Made by a program: the position numbers and the translations under genes
DNA from: an uncultured Mailhella sp.
GTDB taxonomy: Bacteria; Desulfobacterota; Desulfovibrionia; Desulfovibrionales; Desulfovibrionaceae
Direction of reading: 5' to 3'
Assembly: GCA_910579055.1 (NCBI GenBank)
Contig: CAJTSU010000155.1
Location: 1 to 8,266 of the forward strand
Length of the DNA: 8,266 nucleotides
Shown: positions 1 to 5,332 of the stretch, one piece after another
Numbering within the stretch: position 1 is the stretch's first letter
Layout: each line of letters starts with the position of its first letter
The notes under the pieces: generated by a model
What the model was told of the DNA's origin: nothing
Databases searched by the model: none
What the model saw: only the letters and a program-made list of their open reading frames with translations

Positions 1-7
1 GGCGTCG

Positions 8-59
8 CTCCATACGCGCTAACGCGTGTGCCTCCGGCGGCCAAGGAGAGTTTCAACAC
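8..59 (+). repeat. Direct repeat copy A (about 52 bp), left of the DUF486 gene
   Basis: This stretch matches 809-859 in the same orientation, with about 45 of 52 positions identical by eye and one single-base gap. Shared blocks include ctccatacg, gcctccggc, caagg and tttcaacac. The right-hand copy sits just downstream of a hairpin repeat (719-786). The window edge cuts off whatever lies to the left of this copy, so the same hairpin unit may precede it. No gene can be supported in bases 1-119. A short T-run at 77-82 follows no convincing hairpin, so I do not call a terminator. Confidence 0.7.
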
Positions 60-119
60 TATTCTGGAACAAAGGCTTTTTTGTGTGGGAAAGGGGCCGC
101 GAGGGAGCTTTCTCACGCC

Positions 120-470
120 CTACGCCTTGAACACGAAAAAGGCTCCGGCCACAATCAGCCCGAACCCGATCAGATGATTCCAGGTCAGACTCTCTCCGAG
201 GTACAGCGTGGAGAAGACGCCGAACACGGTCAGCGAAATGACTTCCTGAATGGTCTTGAGTTCCGCCGCGCTGAAATACCCGTAACCTACACGGTTGGCT
301 GGCACTTGCAGGCAGTATTCAAAAAAGGCCACGGCCCAGCTGATAATGACGGCGGCCATAACGGGCATGGCCTGATGCCGCAAATGCCCGTACCAGGCAT
401 AGGTCATGAAGCAATTGGAACCGATAAGCAGCAACACCGTGACGAGCGGAACGGGAAGATTCAGAAACAT
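120..470 (-). CDS. DUF486 / DMT-family small membrane protein
   Basis: Encodes a 116-residue, very hydrophobic protein that I recognise as the DUF486 family, a small relative of the drug/metabolite transporter fold. Four membrane segments are visible at about residues 5-22, 37-53, 75-92 and 98-114. Family-typical blocks are FFEYCLQVPANRVGYGYFS (residues 49-67), LKTIQEVISL (71-80) and the C-terminal WNHLIGF...FFVF. The length matches the family. I chose the ATG at 470 over the in-frame ATG at 515 because the extra 15 residues are polar and do not resemble the family, and because a CGGGG sequence lies a few bases upstream of the 470 start. The function is unknown; a transported substrate cannot be inferred. 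It stands alone on this strand in the accessory region and is bracketed by the 52-bp direct repeats. The stop codon is TAG. Confidence 0.88.
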   Translation of the reverse strand: MFLNLPVPLVTVLLLIGSNCFMTYAWYGHLRHQAMPVMAAVIISWAVAFFEYCLQVPANRVGYGYFSAAELKTIQEVISLTVFGVFSTLYLGESLTWNHLIGFGLIVAGAFFVFKA

Positions 471-577
471 AACATTGCCCCGATAAAAGTGTGTACGGCG
501 CACACCATGCCCCAACGCGAAAAAATTTCAAGACCGGCGTTCCTTCCCGAAAGGCCGTGCAAATACCGCACGCGAAA

Positions 578-591
578 GCAACATATGTTGC
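578..591. promoter_or_regulatory. 14-bp perfect palindrome
   Basis: GCAACATATGTTGC is a perfect 14-bp palindrome in the gap between the divergent DUF486 and Fic genes, about 108 bp upstream of the DUF486 start. Its position and symmetry suit an operator for a dimeric regulator, but no regulator is identified and the assignment is inference. Its outer arms (GCAAC/GTTGC) resemble the inner arms of the hairpin at 761-780, so it may instead be a degenerate relative of that repeat. Confidence 0.3.
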
Positions 592-625
592 AGGGCTTGA
601 GCACTCCACCGCCACGATGTCGCCC

Positions 626-696
626 TGCCCGTTTTTCTGGCCGGGCAACCTGGACAAAACCAGGCTCAACGCCATTGCAGCAGTCCGGAAACCGGA
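626..696. other. Cluster of three short inverted repeats in the DUF486-Fic gap
   Basis: Three hairpin-capable units lie in a row: TGCCCG (626-631) pairs with CGGGCA (642-647); CCTGG (649-653) pairs with CCAGG (660-664); TCCGG (684-688) pairs with CCGGA (692-696). None is followed by a T-run, so they are not standard intrinsic terminators. The 431-nt gap from 471 to 901 contains no gene I can support. Reading frames that cross it lack any recognisable protein signature. Confidence 0.4.
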
Positions 697-718
697 ACGG
701 CGCAATCATAGAACCATG

Positions 719-747
719 TTGATAACACTGTGCGTGACGTGTATTTT
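719..747 (+). promoter_or_regulatory. Sigma-70-like promoter candidate inside repeat copy 3
   Basis: TTGATA at 719-724 and TATTTT at 742-747 are separated by exactly 17 nt and match the housekeeping consensus at 5 of 6 and 4 of 6 positions. The box lies about 155 nt upstream of the Fic start and points toward it, so it could transcribe the Fic gene. It is also the left end of a repeat. The repeat copy on the minus strand near 2148-2176 keeps the same arrangement (TTGATG, 17 nt, TATGTT). Transcription is inferred only. Confidence 0.35.
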
Positions 748-786
748 TACTGCGGCACGGGCGGCAACATTCGTTGCCGCAAAGGC
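719..786 (+). repeat. Dispersed hairpin repeat, copy 3
   Basis: The core is a perfect 8-bp hairpin at 761-780, with arms GCGGCAAC and GTTGCCGC and loop ATTC, followed by AAAGGC. The 26 bases from 761 to 786 are identical to 8161-8186. The left flank (719-760) aligns with the minus-strand copy at 2176-2136 at roughly 75-80% by eye, sharing TTGAT, GACGTGTAT and GGCACGG. This copy lacks the second hairpin (CCCGTGT type) found in the other two. It continues instead into a different hairpin, 789-816 (GTAT..AGGCC / GGCCT..ATAC), which leads into direct repeat copy B. Confidence 0.75.
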
Positions 787-808
787 ATGTATCCAGGCCC
801 GGATCGGC

Positions 809-859
809 CTCCATACGAGCTGACGCGCGTGCCTCCGGCAGTCAAGGTTATTTCAACAC
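809..859 (+). repeat. Direct repeat copy B, between hairpin repeat and Fic gene
   Basis: Partner of the repeat at 8-59 in the same orientation, with about 45 of 52 positions shared. Together the copies flank the DUF486 gene at a spacing of about 800 bp. This copy begins within the right arm of the 789-816 hairpin, suggesting that hairpin repeat plus this block form one composite element of about 140 bp. It ends about 40 nt before the Fic start codon. Confidence 0.7.
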
Positions 860-888
860 CACGCCATAACAGAGCCAGACAAATACCC

Positions 889-894
889 AAGGAG
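889..894 (+). promoter_or_regulatory. Ribosome binding site of the Fic gene
   Basis: AAGGAG lies 7 nt before the ATG at 902. It is a strong match at ideal spacing and fixes the start. Confidence 0.8.
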
Positions 895-901
895 CCGGGT
901 T

Positions 902-1696
902 ATGTTCAACAGCCGAACACCGGGGCATCACGGCCCCCTATCAGATCTGACGCACGAATACGCCAGGCTGGACAGTTACAAGACACGGCTGGACACATTC
1001 CGCCCCTTGCCGCCGGAAGCGGTAAAAAATCTGCATGCGGATATGGTGGTGCGCTACACCTACCATTCCAATGCCATTGAGGGGAACAGCCTGACCATCT
1101 CGGAAACCAAGGTGGTGTTGGAAGAGGGCGTGACCATTGGCGGCAAGAGCATGCGCGAACATCTGGAAGCTATCAACCATCGGGAAGCCATTGACTGCCT
1201 GATTGCCCTGGCCGGGCAACCCGACCCCCTGACTGAAGCTGACATCAAGGATTTGCACCGGATTGTGCTGCGGGGGGTGGATACGAAAAATGCCGGACGC
1301 TACCGGCAGCAAAACGTGCTTATCAGCGGCGCCGGCTTCACTCCGCCGGATTTTCTCCATGTGAGGGAGCACATGGAAGGTTTTTGTCAGTGGCGTGCGG
1401 ACGAGGCATTCAACCTGCACCCCGTGGAACGTGCCGCCCGTGTACATGCGGACTTTGTGAATATCCACCCCTTTGTGGACGGCAACGGCAGGACAGCCAG
1501 ACTGCTTATGAACCTTGAACTTCTGCGGGCCGGCTTTCCCGTTGTCATTATCCCTGTGGAAGAGCGCAGCGCATACTATGCCAATCTGGACGCCGCGGCC
1601 GTACATGGAGAATATGAGCCCTTTGTACGGCAGGTTTGTGCGTTGGTGGAGAACAGCTTTGCGCCGTACTGGTTTGTGTTGGGAGTGGAAAAATGA
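902..1696 (+). CDS. Fic family protein, class II (self-inhibited), AMPylation-type
   Basis: Encodes 264 residues. The Fic active-site motif HPFVDGNGRTAR spans residues 189-200, with catalytic His189, metal-binding Asp193 and the GNGR anion-binding loop all present. That predicts transfer of AMP (or another phosphate-linked group) to a protein hydroxyl. An (S/T)xxxE(G/N) inhibitory motif, SNAIEGN, is at residues 56-62. Its Glu60 should block the Arg in the Fic motif, and its position N-terminal to the Fic core makes this class II. Family-typical TPPDFLHV (147-154) precedes the core. Many class II Fic proteins run to about 350-380 residues with a C-terminal winged helix; this one ends soon after the Fic core, so a DNA-binding tail appears to be absent. 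No separate antitoxin gene is adjacent, which fits self-inhibition. The target and the exact chemistry cannot be read from sequence. Confidence 0.92.
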   Translation: MFNSRTPGHHGPLSDLTHEYARLDSYKTRLDTFRPLPPEAVKNLHADMVVRYTYHSNAIEGNSLTISETKVVLEEGVTIGGKSMREHLEAINHREAIDCLIALAGQPDPLTEADIKDLHRIVLRGVDTKNAGRYRQQNVLISGAGFTPPDFLHVREHMEGFCQWRADEAFNLHPVERAARVHADFVNIHPFVDGNGRTARLLMNLELLRAGFPVVIIPVEERSAYYANLDAAAVHGEYEPFVRQVCALVENSFAPYWFVLGVEK

Positions 1697-1882
1697 ATGC
1701 TCACCGGCAGAAAAAAAACACCTGAAATATGTTTACTTACCGGGAATAGCCTTACAGGATATCCGGCATAAAATTTGCGCAAGTTTTGCCCCTTTGCCCA
1801 GAGCACATAACTCAAGGAAAGCCGTCTCTTCACATCTTCCATCATCCAGGTTGCAGTTCAGCGCGAATTGAGCATCATACGA
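1697..1882. other. Fic-lysR gap, no gene seen
   Basis: Between the Fic stop and the regulator fragment (1697-1909) I find no supportable coding sequence. Base composition is visibly more AT-rich than the surrounding genes. The A-run near 1711-1718 has no hairpin positioned as a terminator. The only clear site is the dyad at 1883-1895, listed separately. Confidence 0.5.
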
Positions 1883-1895
1883 TTGGTCTAACCAA
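1883..1895. promoter_or_regulatory. LysR-type regulator binding site (T-N11-A dyad)
   Basis: TTGGT-CTA-ACCAA is a perfect interrupted dyad whose outer bases satisfy the T-N11-A rule for LysR-type regulators exactly. It ends 14 nt before the lysR fragment start at 1910, the usual place for an autoregulatory site. Because the downstream regulator is truncated, the site may now be an orphan or serve a related regulator elsewhere. The pattern is seen directly; binding is inferred. Confidence 0.5.
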
Positions 1896-1909
1896 GAAGA
1901 ACCAGCGCT

Positions 1910-2098
1910 ATGGAGTTACGGGTACTGCGGTATTTTCTGGCGGTTGCCAGAGAGGGAAGCATGACCGGGGCGGCAAATTTTTTGCATGTGACGCAGCCGA
2001 CGCTTTCCCGGCAGCTCAAGGAACTTGAGGAAGAACTGGGAGCTGAGGCCATTCGTAAGGCTCCTTCGTCGCCTAACGACTGCCGCTCGCCCGTGTGA
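1910..2098 (+). pseudogene. LysR-family regulator, N-terminal DNA-binding fragment only
   Basis: The 62-residue product starts MELRVLRYFLAVAREGSMT and continues through AANFLHVTQPTLSRQLKELEEELGAE, the winged helix-turn-helix of LysR-type regulators (helix-turn-helix at about residues 18-37). A full regulator has about 290-310 residues with a periplasmic-binding-like effector domain. Here family similarity stops near residue 50 (AIRK still resembles the usual LFIR-type block) and the frame ends at TGA a dozen residues later. The last bases (2088-2098) already lie in repeat copy 2, so the truncation coincides with repeat-associated sequence. No effector domain is found in any frame up to cimA. 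The ribosome site is weak. A stand-alone HTH peptide could in principle bind DNA, but a remnant is far more likely. Confidence 0.82.
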
Positions 2099-2176
2099 AA
2101 CATGGGCTGATCTTTGCGGCAACGGATGTCGCCGCCCGTGCCGTGGTAACATACACGTCTCGCGCAGCACCATCAA
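2088..2176 (-). repeat. Dispersed hairpin repeat, copy 2 (inverted)
   Basis: Read on the minus strand this copy links the other two. Its 5' part (2176-2116) aligns with copy 3 from TTGAT through the GCGGC..GCCGC hairpin, and its 3' part (2135-2088) aligns with copy 1 through a second hairpin. Hairpin 1 (2116-2135) has loop ATCC and one A-to-G change that leaves a G-T (G-U in RNA) pair in this orientation. Hairpin 2 (2089-2107) has arms GCCCATGT and ACACGGGC around TTC, with one imperfect pair. A promoter-like TTGATG, 17 nt, TATGTT is at 2176-2148. The element fills most of the gap between the lysR fragment and the end of cimA. I see no gene in 2099-2245. Confidence 0.75.
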
Positions 2177-2245
2177 CACAGCCCACACCAGGGTCTTTTC
2201 CTGTTCACGGCTTGCGGCCCGGCTGGCGGGCGGTCTTGCGGTGTA

Positions 2246-3865
2246 CTATTCGGCTCCGTGCAAGGCCCATTCGTCGCGGTACAGCTTGTACACCACGGAA
2301 TCCGCCAGAGCCTGCCAGCTTGCTTCAATAATGTCGTAGGAAACGCCGACCGTCACCCACGCACCGTCACTGTCCGCGCTCTCGATCAGCACACGGGTAA
2401 CGGCCGCCGTGCCCGTGGCGTCCTCTCCCTCACCGTCTGAACTTGCTGTCAGCACACGCACCTTGAAGTCACGCAGACGCATTTCAGCAAGGCGGGGGTA
2501 AAACGGCAACAGCGCCTTGCGCAGGGCGTTATCCAGCGCATTGACCGGCCCCTGCCCGGTGGCGGCAGTATGTTCGACCACGCCTTCAACTTCCACCATC
2601 ACCGTGGCCTCGGCCAGCGGCGCACCTGTATTGTCCTTGGTTTCCAGCACACGCAACTTGTGCAGCCGGAAAAACTCGCGCACTCCCCGCCGGGCCAGCT
2701 TGCGCAGCAGCAAAAGTTCCACGCTGGCCTCGGCCGCGGCGTAGTCATAGCCCTGACTGGCCTTCTTCTTCAGCTCATTGAACAGGCCCTTGACCACCGG
2801 CTCGTCCTTGTCGAGATGAAAGCCGAAACGCCGGGCCAGAGAAACGATATTGCTGCGGCCTCCCAGTTCGGTGATCAGAATGCGCTGGCCATTGCCCACA
2901 CTCTCCGGCCTGATGTGCTCGTACAGTGTGGAATCGCGGTTGACCGCGCTGACGTGCACGCCGCCCTTGTGCGCAAAGGCCGACCGCCCCACAAAGGGCT
3001 GGCGGCTGAACGGGGTCATGTTCGCCACTTCCGAAACATAACGGGAAGCGGCGGTCAGCTGGGTCAATGAACCTTCGGGCAGGCAGTGCAGCCCCATCTT
3101 GAGTTCCAGCACAGGAATGACGGAACACAGGTTGGCGTTGCCGCAACGCTCGCCCACGCCGTTCATGGTGCCCTGAATATGCCGCGCCCCGGAGCGCACA
3201 GCGGCTATGGCATTGGCCACGCCCAATTCGCAGTCGTTATGAGCGTGAATGCCCACAACGGCGTCCGGCAATTCACGGACAACCTCCGCCGTAACGGCGG
3301 CGATCTCTTCCGGCAGATTGCCGCCGTTGGTGTCGCACAGCACCAGGGCGGAGGCTCCCGCTTCGTGAGCGCGTTTCAGGGCGGCCAGGGTATAATCCCG
3401 GTTTTCCTTCCAGCCATCGAAAAAATGCTCGGCGTCAAAAAAGACCTCTTCCGCGCGGGAACGCAAAAAAGCCACGGAATCCCGAATGATGTTGAGATTG
3501 CGCGCGGGGTCAAGGCGCAACGCGTCTTTGGCATGGCGTTCGCTGGACTTGCCGAAGATGGTCAGAACCCTTGCCCCGCAGGAAAGGAGCGCCATGAGCG
3601 TGGGATCGTTCTCCGCCGCATGCGACGGGTGATGTGTACTGCCGAAGGCCGCAATCTTTGCCCTTTTCAGTTCATAGGCGGCGATCTCGTGGAAAAACTC
3701 ACTGTCCACGGGGTTCGCTCCGGGCCAGCCGCCCTCGATGTAGTCCATGCCCAGCTCATCCAGGCGCAGGGCAATCTTGACTTTGTCCGGCGTGGTGAGC
3801 TGCATGTCCTCACACTGCGCTCCGTCGCGCAGAGTGGTATCGTAAAGCGCGTATTCCCTGCTCAT
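2246..3865 (-). CDS. cimA: (R)-citramalate synthase
   Basis: The 539-residue enzyme condenses pyruvate with acetyl-CoA to (R)-citramalate, the first step of the threonine-independent route to 2-oxobutyrate and isoleucine. The N-terminal TIM barrel begins YDTTLRDGAQ (8-17), with catalytic Arg and metal-binding Asp. Other signatures are LCDTNGG (176-182), HAHND (207-211, metal-binding His pair), GTMNGVGERCGNANL (232-246) and the HKGGVHVSAV stretch (299-308). The C-terminal LeuA-type dimer/allosteric domain covers about residues 400-535. The DTTLRDG start, EGGWPG (44-49) and overall length favour citramalate synthase over 2-isopropylmalate or homocitrate synthase. I chose the ATG at 3865, not the in-frame one at 3910, because a G-rich Shine-Dalgarno (GAGGGGGG, 3878-3871) lies just before it and the extra 15 residues would overlap that site. 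Feedback by isoleucine is likely from the C-terminal domain but not shown. Stop is TAG. Confidence 0.95.
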   Translation of the reverse strand: MSREYALYDTTLRDGAQCEDMQLTTPDKVKIALRLDELGMDYIEGGWPGANPVDSEFFHEIAAYELKRAKIAAFGSTHHPSHAAENDPTLMALLSCGARVLTIFGKSSERHAKDALRLDPARNLNIIRDSVAFLRSRAEEVFFDAEHFFDGWKENRDYTLAALKRAHEAGASALVLCDTNGGNLPEEIAAVTAEVVRELPDAVVGIHAHNDCELGVANAIAAVRSGARHIQGTMNGVGERCGNANLCSVIPVLELKMGLHCLPEGSLTQLTAASRYVSEVANMTPFSRQPFVGRSAFAHKGGVHVSAVNRDSTLYEHIRPESVGNGQRILITELGGRSNIVSLARRFGFHLDKDEPVVKGLFNELKKKASQGYDYAAAEASVELLLLRKLARRGVREFFRLHKLRVLETKDNTGAPLAEATVMVEVEGVVEHTAATGQGPVNALDNALRKALLPFYPRLAEMRLRDFKVRVLTASSDGEGEDATGTAAVTRVLIESADSDGAWVTVGVSYDIIEASWQALADSVVYKLYRDEWALHGAE

Positions 3866-4048
3866 GGCGTCCCCCCTCATACTATGTAACATTGAATACT
3901 TCGTATTCAATCAGGCTGATGACAAACCCCGCTTCGCGGTGTTTGCGCCGTCCACGCCGCCCAAACGGCTTGATGGGAGGCATGAAAATCGATCGGCAAA
4001 GCCGCGGCCTGCTCGCGATTTTCGGGGCATTTCAAGGGTGAAATGCCC
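3866..4048 (-). promoter_or_regulatory. Structured lysC-cimA intergenic region
   Basis: This 182-nt gap is dense in inverted repeats. 4025-4048 has 10-bp arms GGGCATTTCA / TGAAATGCCC and overlaps the lysC stop codon. 3984-3991 and 4016-4023 (GAAAATCG / CGATTTTC) enclose a small CGGC-AAA-GCCG hairpin at 3994-4004. 3924-3944 has 9-bp arms with one mismatch and loop TTC. 3891-3911 has perfect 9-bp arms ATTGAATAC / GTATTCAAT, also with loop TTC, and ends about 13 nt upstream of the cimA ribosome site. None is followed by a T-run on the minus strand, so no classical terminator is called. It may be a leader controlling cimA or an inserted dispersed repeat; sequence alone does not decide. Confidence 0.5.
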
Positions 4049-5280
4049 TACTGCTCTTCCACAGAGGAGAGACGGAGGTTAAACTCCCTGTGCAGGGTTT
4101 GCACCGCCTTTTCCACTTCACGCTCGTCGATAAGGCAGGAGATCTTGATTTCGGAAGTGCTGATCATGTTGATATTGATGTCAGCCTGGTGCAGAGCGGC
4201 GAAAGCCCGGGCGGCAACGCCGCTGTGGTTGCGCATGCCGACTCCGATGACCGAAACCTTGGCCACGTTCAGGTCGGTTTCCACACATTCCCCGCCAATG
4301 GCATGGCGCACCTCTTCCACAATGGAGCTGGCGCGCTTCACATCCTTGCGGGACACGGTGAACGTCATGTCGGTGATGCCCTCGCGGCTGGCCTTCTGGA
4401 CGATCATGTCCACCAGCACGCCCTTTTCGGCCAGCGGCACGAAAATTGCGGCGGAAATGCCGGGCTTGTCGGGAATGCCGCACAAGGTCACGCGGGCCTG
4501 GTCCTTGTCATACGCAATGCCCGAAACGAGCACCGACTCCATCATGTCATCCTCCTGTGTGACCAGCGTGCCGGGGTCGCTGCTGAACGTGGAGCGAACA
4601 CGCACGGGAACCTTGTATTTCTTGGCGAATTCCACGGAGCGGATTTGCAGTACCTTTGCCCCCATGGAAGACATTTCCAGCATTTCCTCATAGCTGATGC
4701 GCTCGATCTTGCGAGCTTCCCCGCACAGGCGGGGGTCAGTGGTATATACCCCGTCCACGTCGGTGAAAATGTGGCATTCCACACTGCCCAGCGCGGCGGC
4801 CACCGCCACCGCCGAGGTGTCGGAACCGCCCCGGCCCAAAGTGGTCAGACGGCCTTCCGCCGTACAACCCTGAAAACCGGCCATTACCAATACGTCATAT
4901 TTTTCCATCTCGCGCCGAAGCATGGCGGCGTCAATGGACTGAATGCGCGCGCTGCCGAAATCCCCATCCGTCAGCACGGGCAGTTGAAATCCCAGTAAGG
5001 AACGAGCCTTGATGCCGTCGTCCTGAAGCAACATGGAAAACAGCGCCACGGATTCCTGTTCACCCGTGGTCAGCAGCACGTCCATTTCGGCCGGATCCGG
5101 TTCGTCCGACCATTGATAGGCCATTTCCAGCAAGGCGTTGGTCCGGCCCGAGCGCGCGGAAAGCACGACGACGAGCTTGTAGCCCTCGGCCAAAGCTTCC
5201 CGTACCTTGCCACGTACCTTTTTCATGCATTCCAGATCGGCGACAGAACTGCCGCCGAATTTCTGCACCAGAATCCGCAT
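4048..5280 (-). CDS. lysC: Aspartate kinase (monofunctional, two ACT domains)
   Basis: The 410-residue enzyme phosphorylates aspartate, the committed step to lysine, methionine, threonine and diaminopimelate. The kinase domain starts with KFGGSSVA (7-14). It continues with TTGE (71-74), MAGFQG (133-138), GRGGSDTSA (149-157, nucleotide/substrate loop) and TDVDGVYTTDPR (173-184). Two ACT domains follow at about 262-330 and 340-405, the second including SEIKISCLI (376-384), the usual lysine/threonine sensing region. Length and layout match the monofunctional class with no fused homoserine dehydrogenase. It follows tsaE after 52 nt and precedes cimA. The ribosome site is weak: a GGGG about 10 nt upstream of the ATG, with a better AGGGAGGAAG only 25-30 nt upstream inside a small hairpin. 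Feedback inhibition is expected from the ACT domains; the effector is not deduced. Confidence 0.95.
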   Translation of the reverse strand: MRILVQKFGGSSVADLECMKKVRGKVREALAEGYKLVVVLSARSGRTNALLEMAYQWSDEPDPAEMDVLLTTGEQESVALFSMLLQDDGIKARSLLGFQLPVLTDGDFGSARIQSIDAAMLRREMEKYDVLVMAGFQGCTAEGRLTTLGRGGSDTSAVAVAAALGSVECHIFTDVDGVYTTDPRLCGEARKIERISYEEMLEMSSMGAKVLQIRSVEFAKKYKVPVRVRSTFSSDPGTLVTQEDDMMESVLVSGIAYDKDQARVTLCGIPDKPGISAAIFVPLAEKGVLVDMIVQKASREGITDMTFTVSRKDVKRASSIVEEVRHAIGGECVETDLNVAKVSVIGVGMRNHSGVAARAFAALHQADININMISTSEIKISCLIDEREVEKAVQTLHREFNLRLSSVEEQ

Positions 5281-5300
5281 GTCGTTTGATCCCCGCTAAA

Positions 5301-5320
5301 CTTCCTCCCTGAAAGGGAAG
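5301..5320 (-). promoter_or_regulatory. Small hairpin in the tsaE-lysC gap
   Basis: The minus strand can fold TCCCT-TTC-AGGGA (5306-5318), extended by weaker pairs. On the plus strand the loop is GAA. It overlaps the only good Shine-Dalgarno-like purine run upstream of lysC (AGGGAGGAAG). It could tune translation of lysC, or be neutral. No T-run follows, so it is unlikely to terminate transcription. Confidence 0.3.
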
Positions 5321-5332
5321 ACAGGATAAGGC

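Noticed and set aside
81..722. Long plus-strand open frame (213 codons) across the DUF486 gene
   Set aside because: It is antisense to a clearly recognisable membrane protein, has no family signature, and its composition (rich in His, Gln, Arg, Gly) is typical of the shadow frame of a GC-rich gene.
461..814. Minus-strand frame of 117 codons upstream of DUF486
   Set aside because: Cys/Arg-rich with no domain. It runs through the hairpin repeat and overlaps DUF486 in another frame, and I see no ribosome site.
1..860. Integron cassette (attC-like repeats flanking DUF486)
   Set aside because: The flanking repeats lack the paired RYYYAAC/GTTRRRY core sites of attC and there is no integrase gene in the window.
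902..2098. Fic plus LysR fragment as a toxin-antitoxin pair
   Set aside because: The Fic protein carries its own inhibitory motif, the two genes are separated by 213 nt, and the regulator fragment looks like decay rather than an antitoxin.
3086..3889. 267-codon plus-strand frame antisense to cimA
   Set aside because: Antisense shadow of a well-conserved enzyme, with no recognisable protein features or ribosome site.
4025..4048. Intrinsic terminator after lysC
   Set aside because: The 10-bp hairpin is perfect, but neither strand has a following T-run and it overlaps the stop codon. It is kept only as part of the structured intergenic region.
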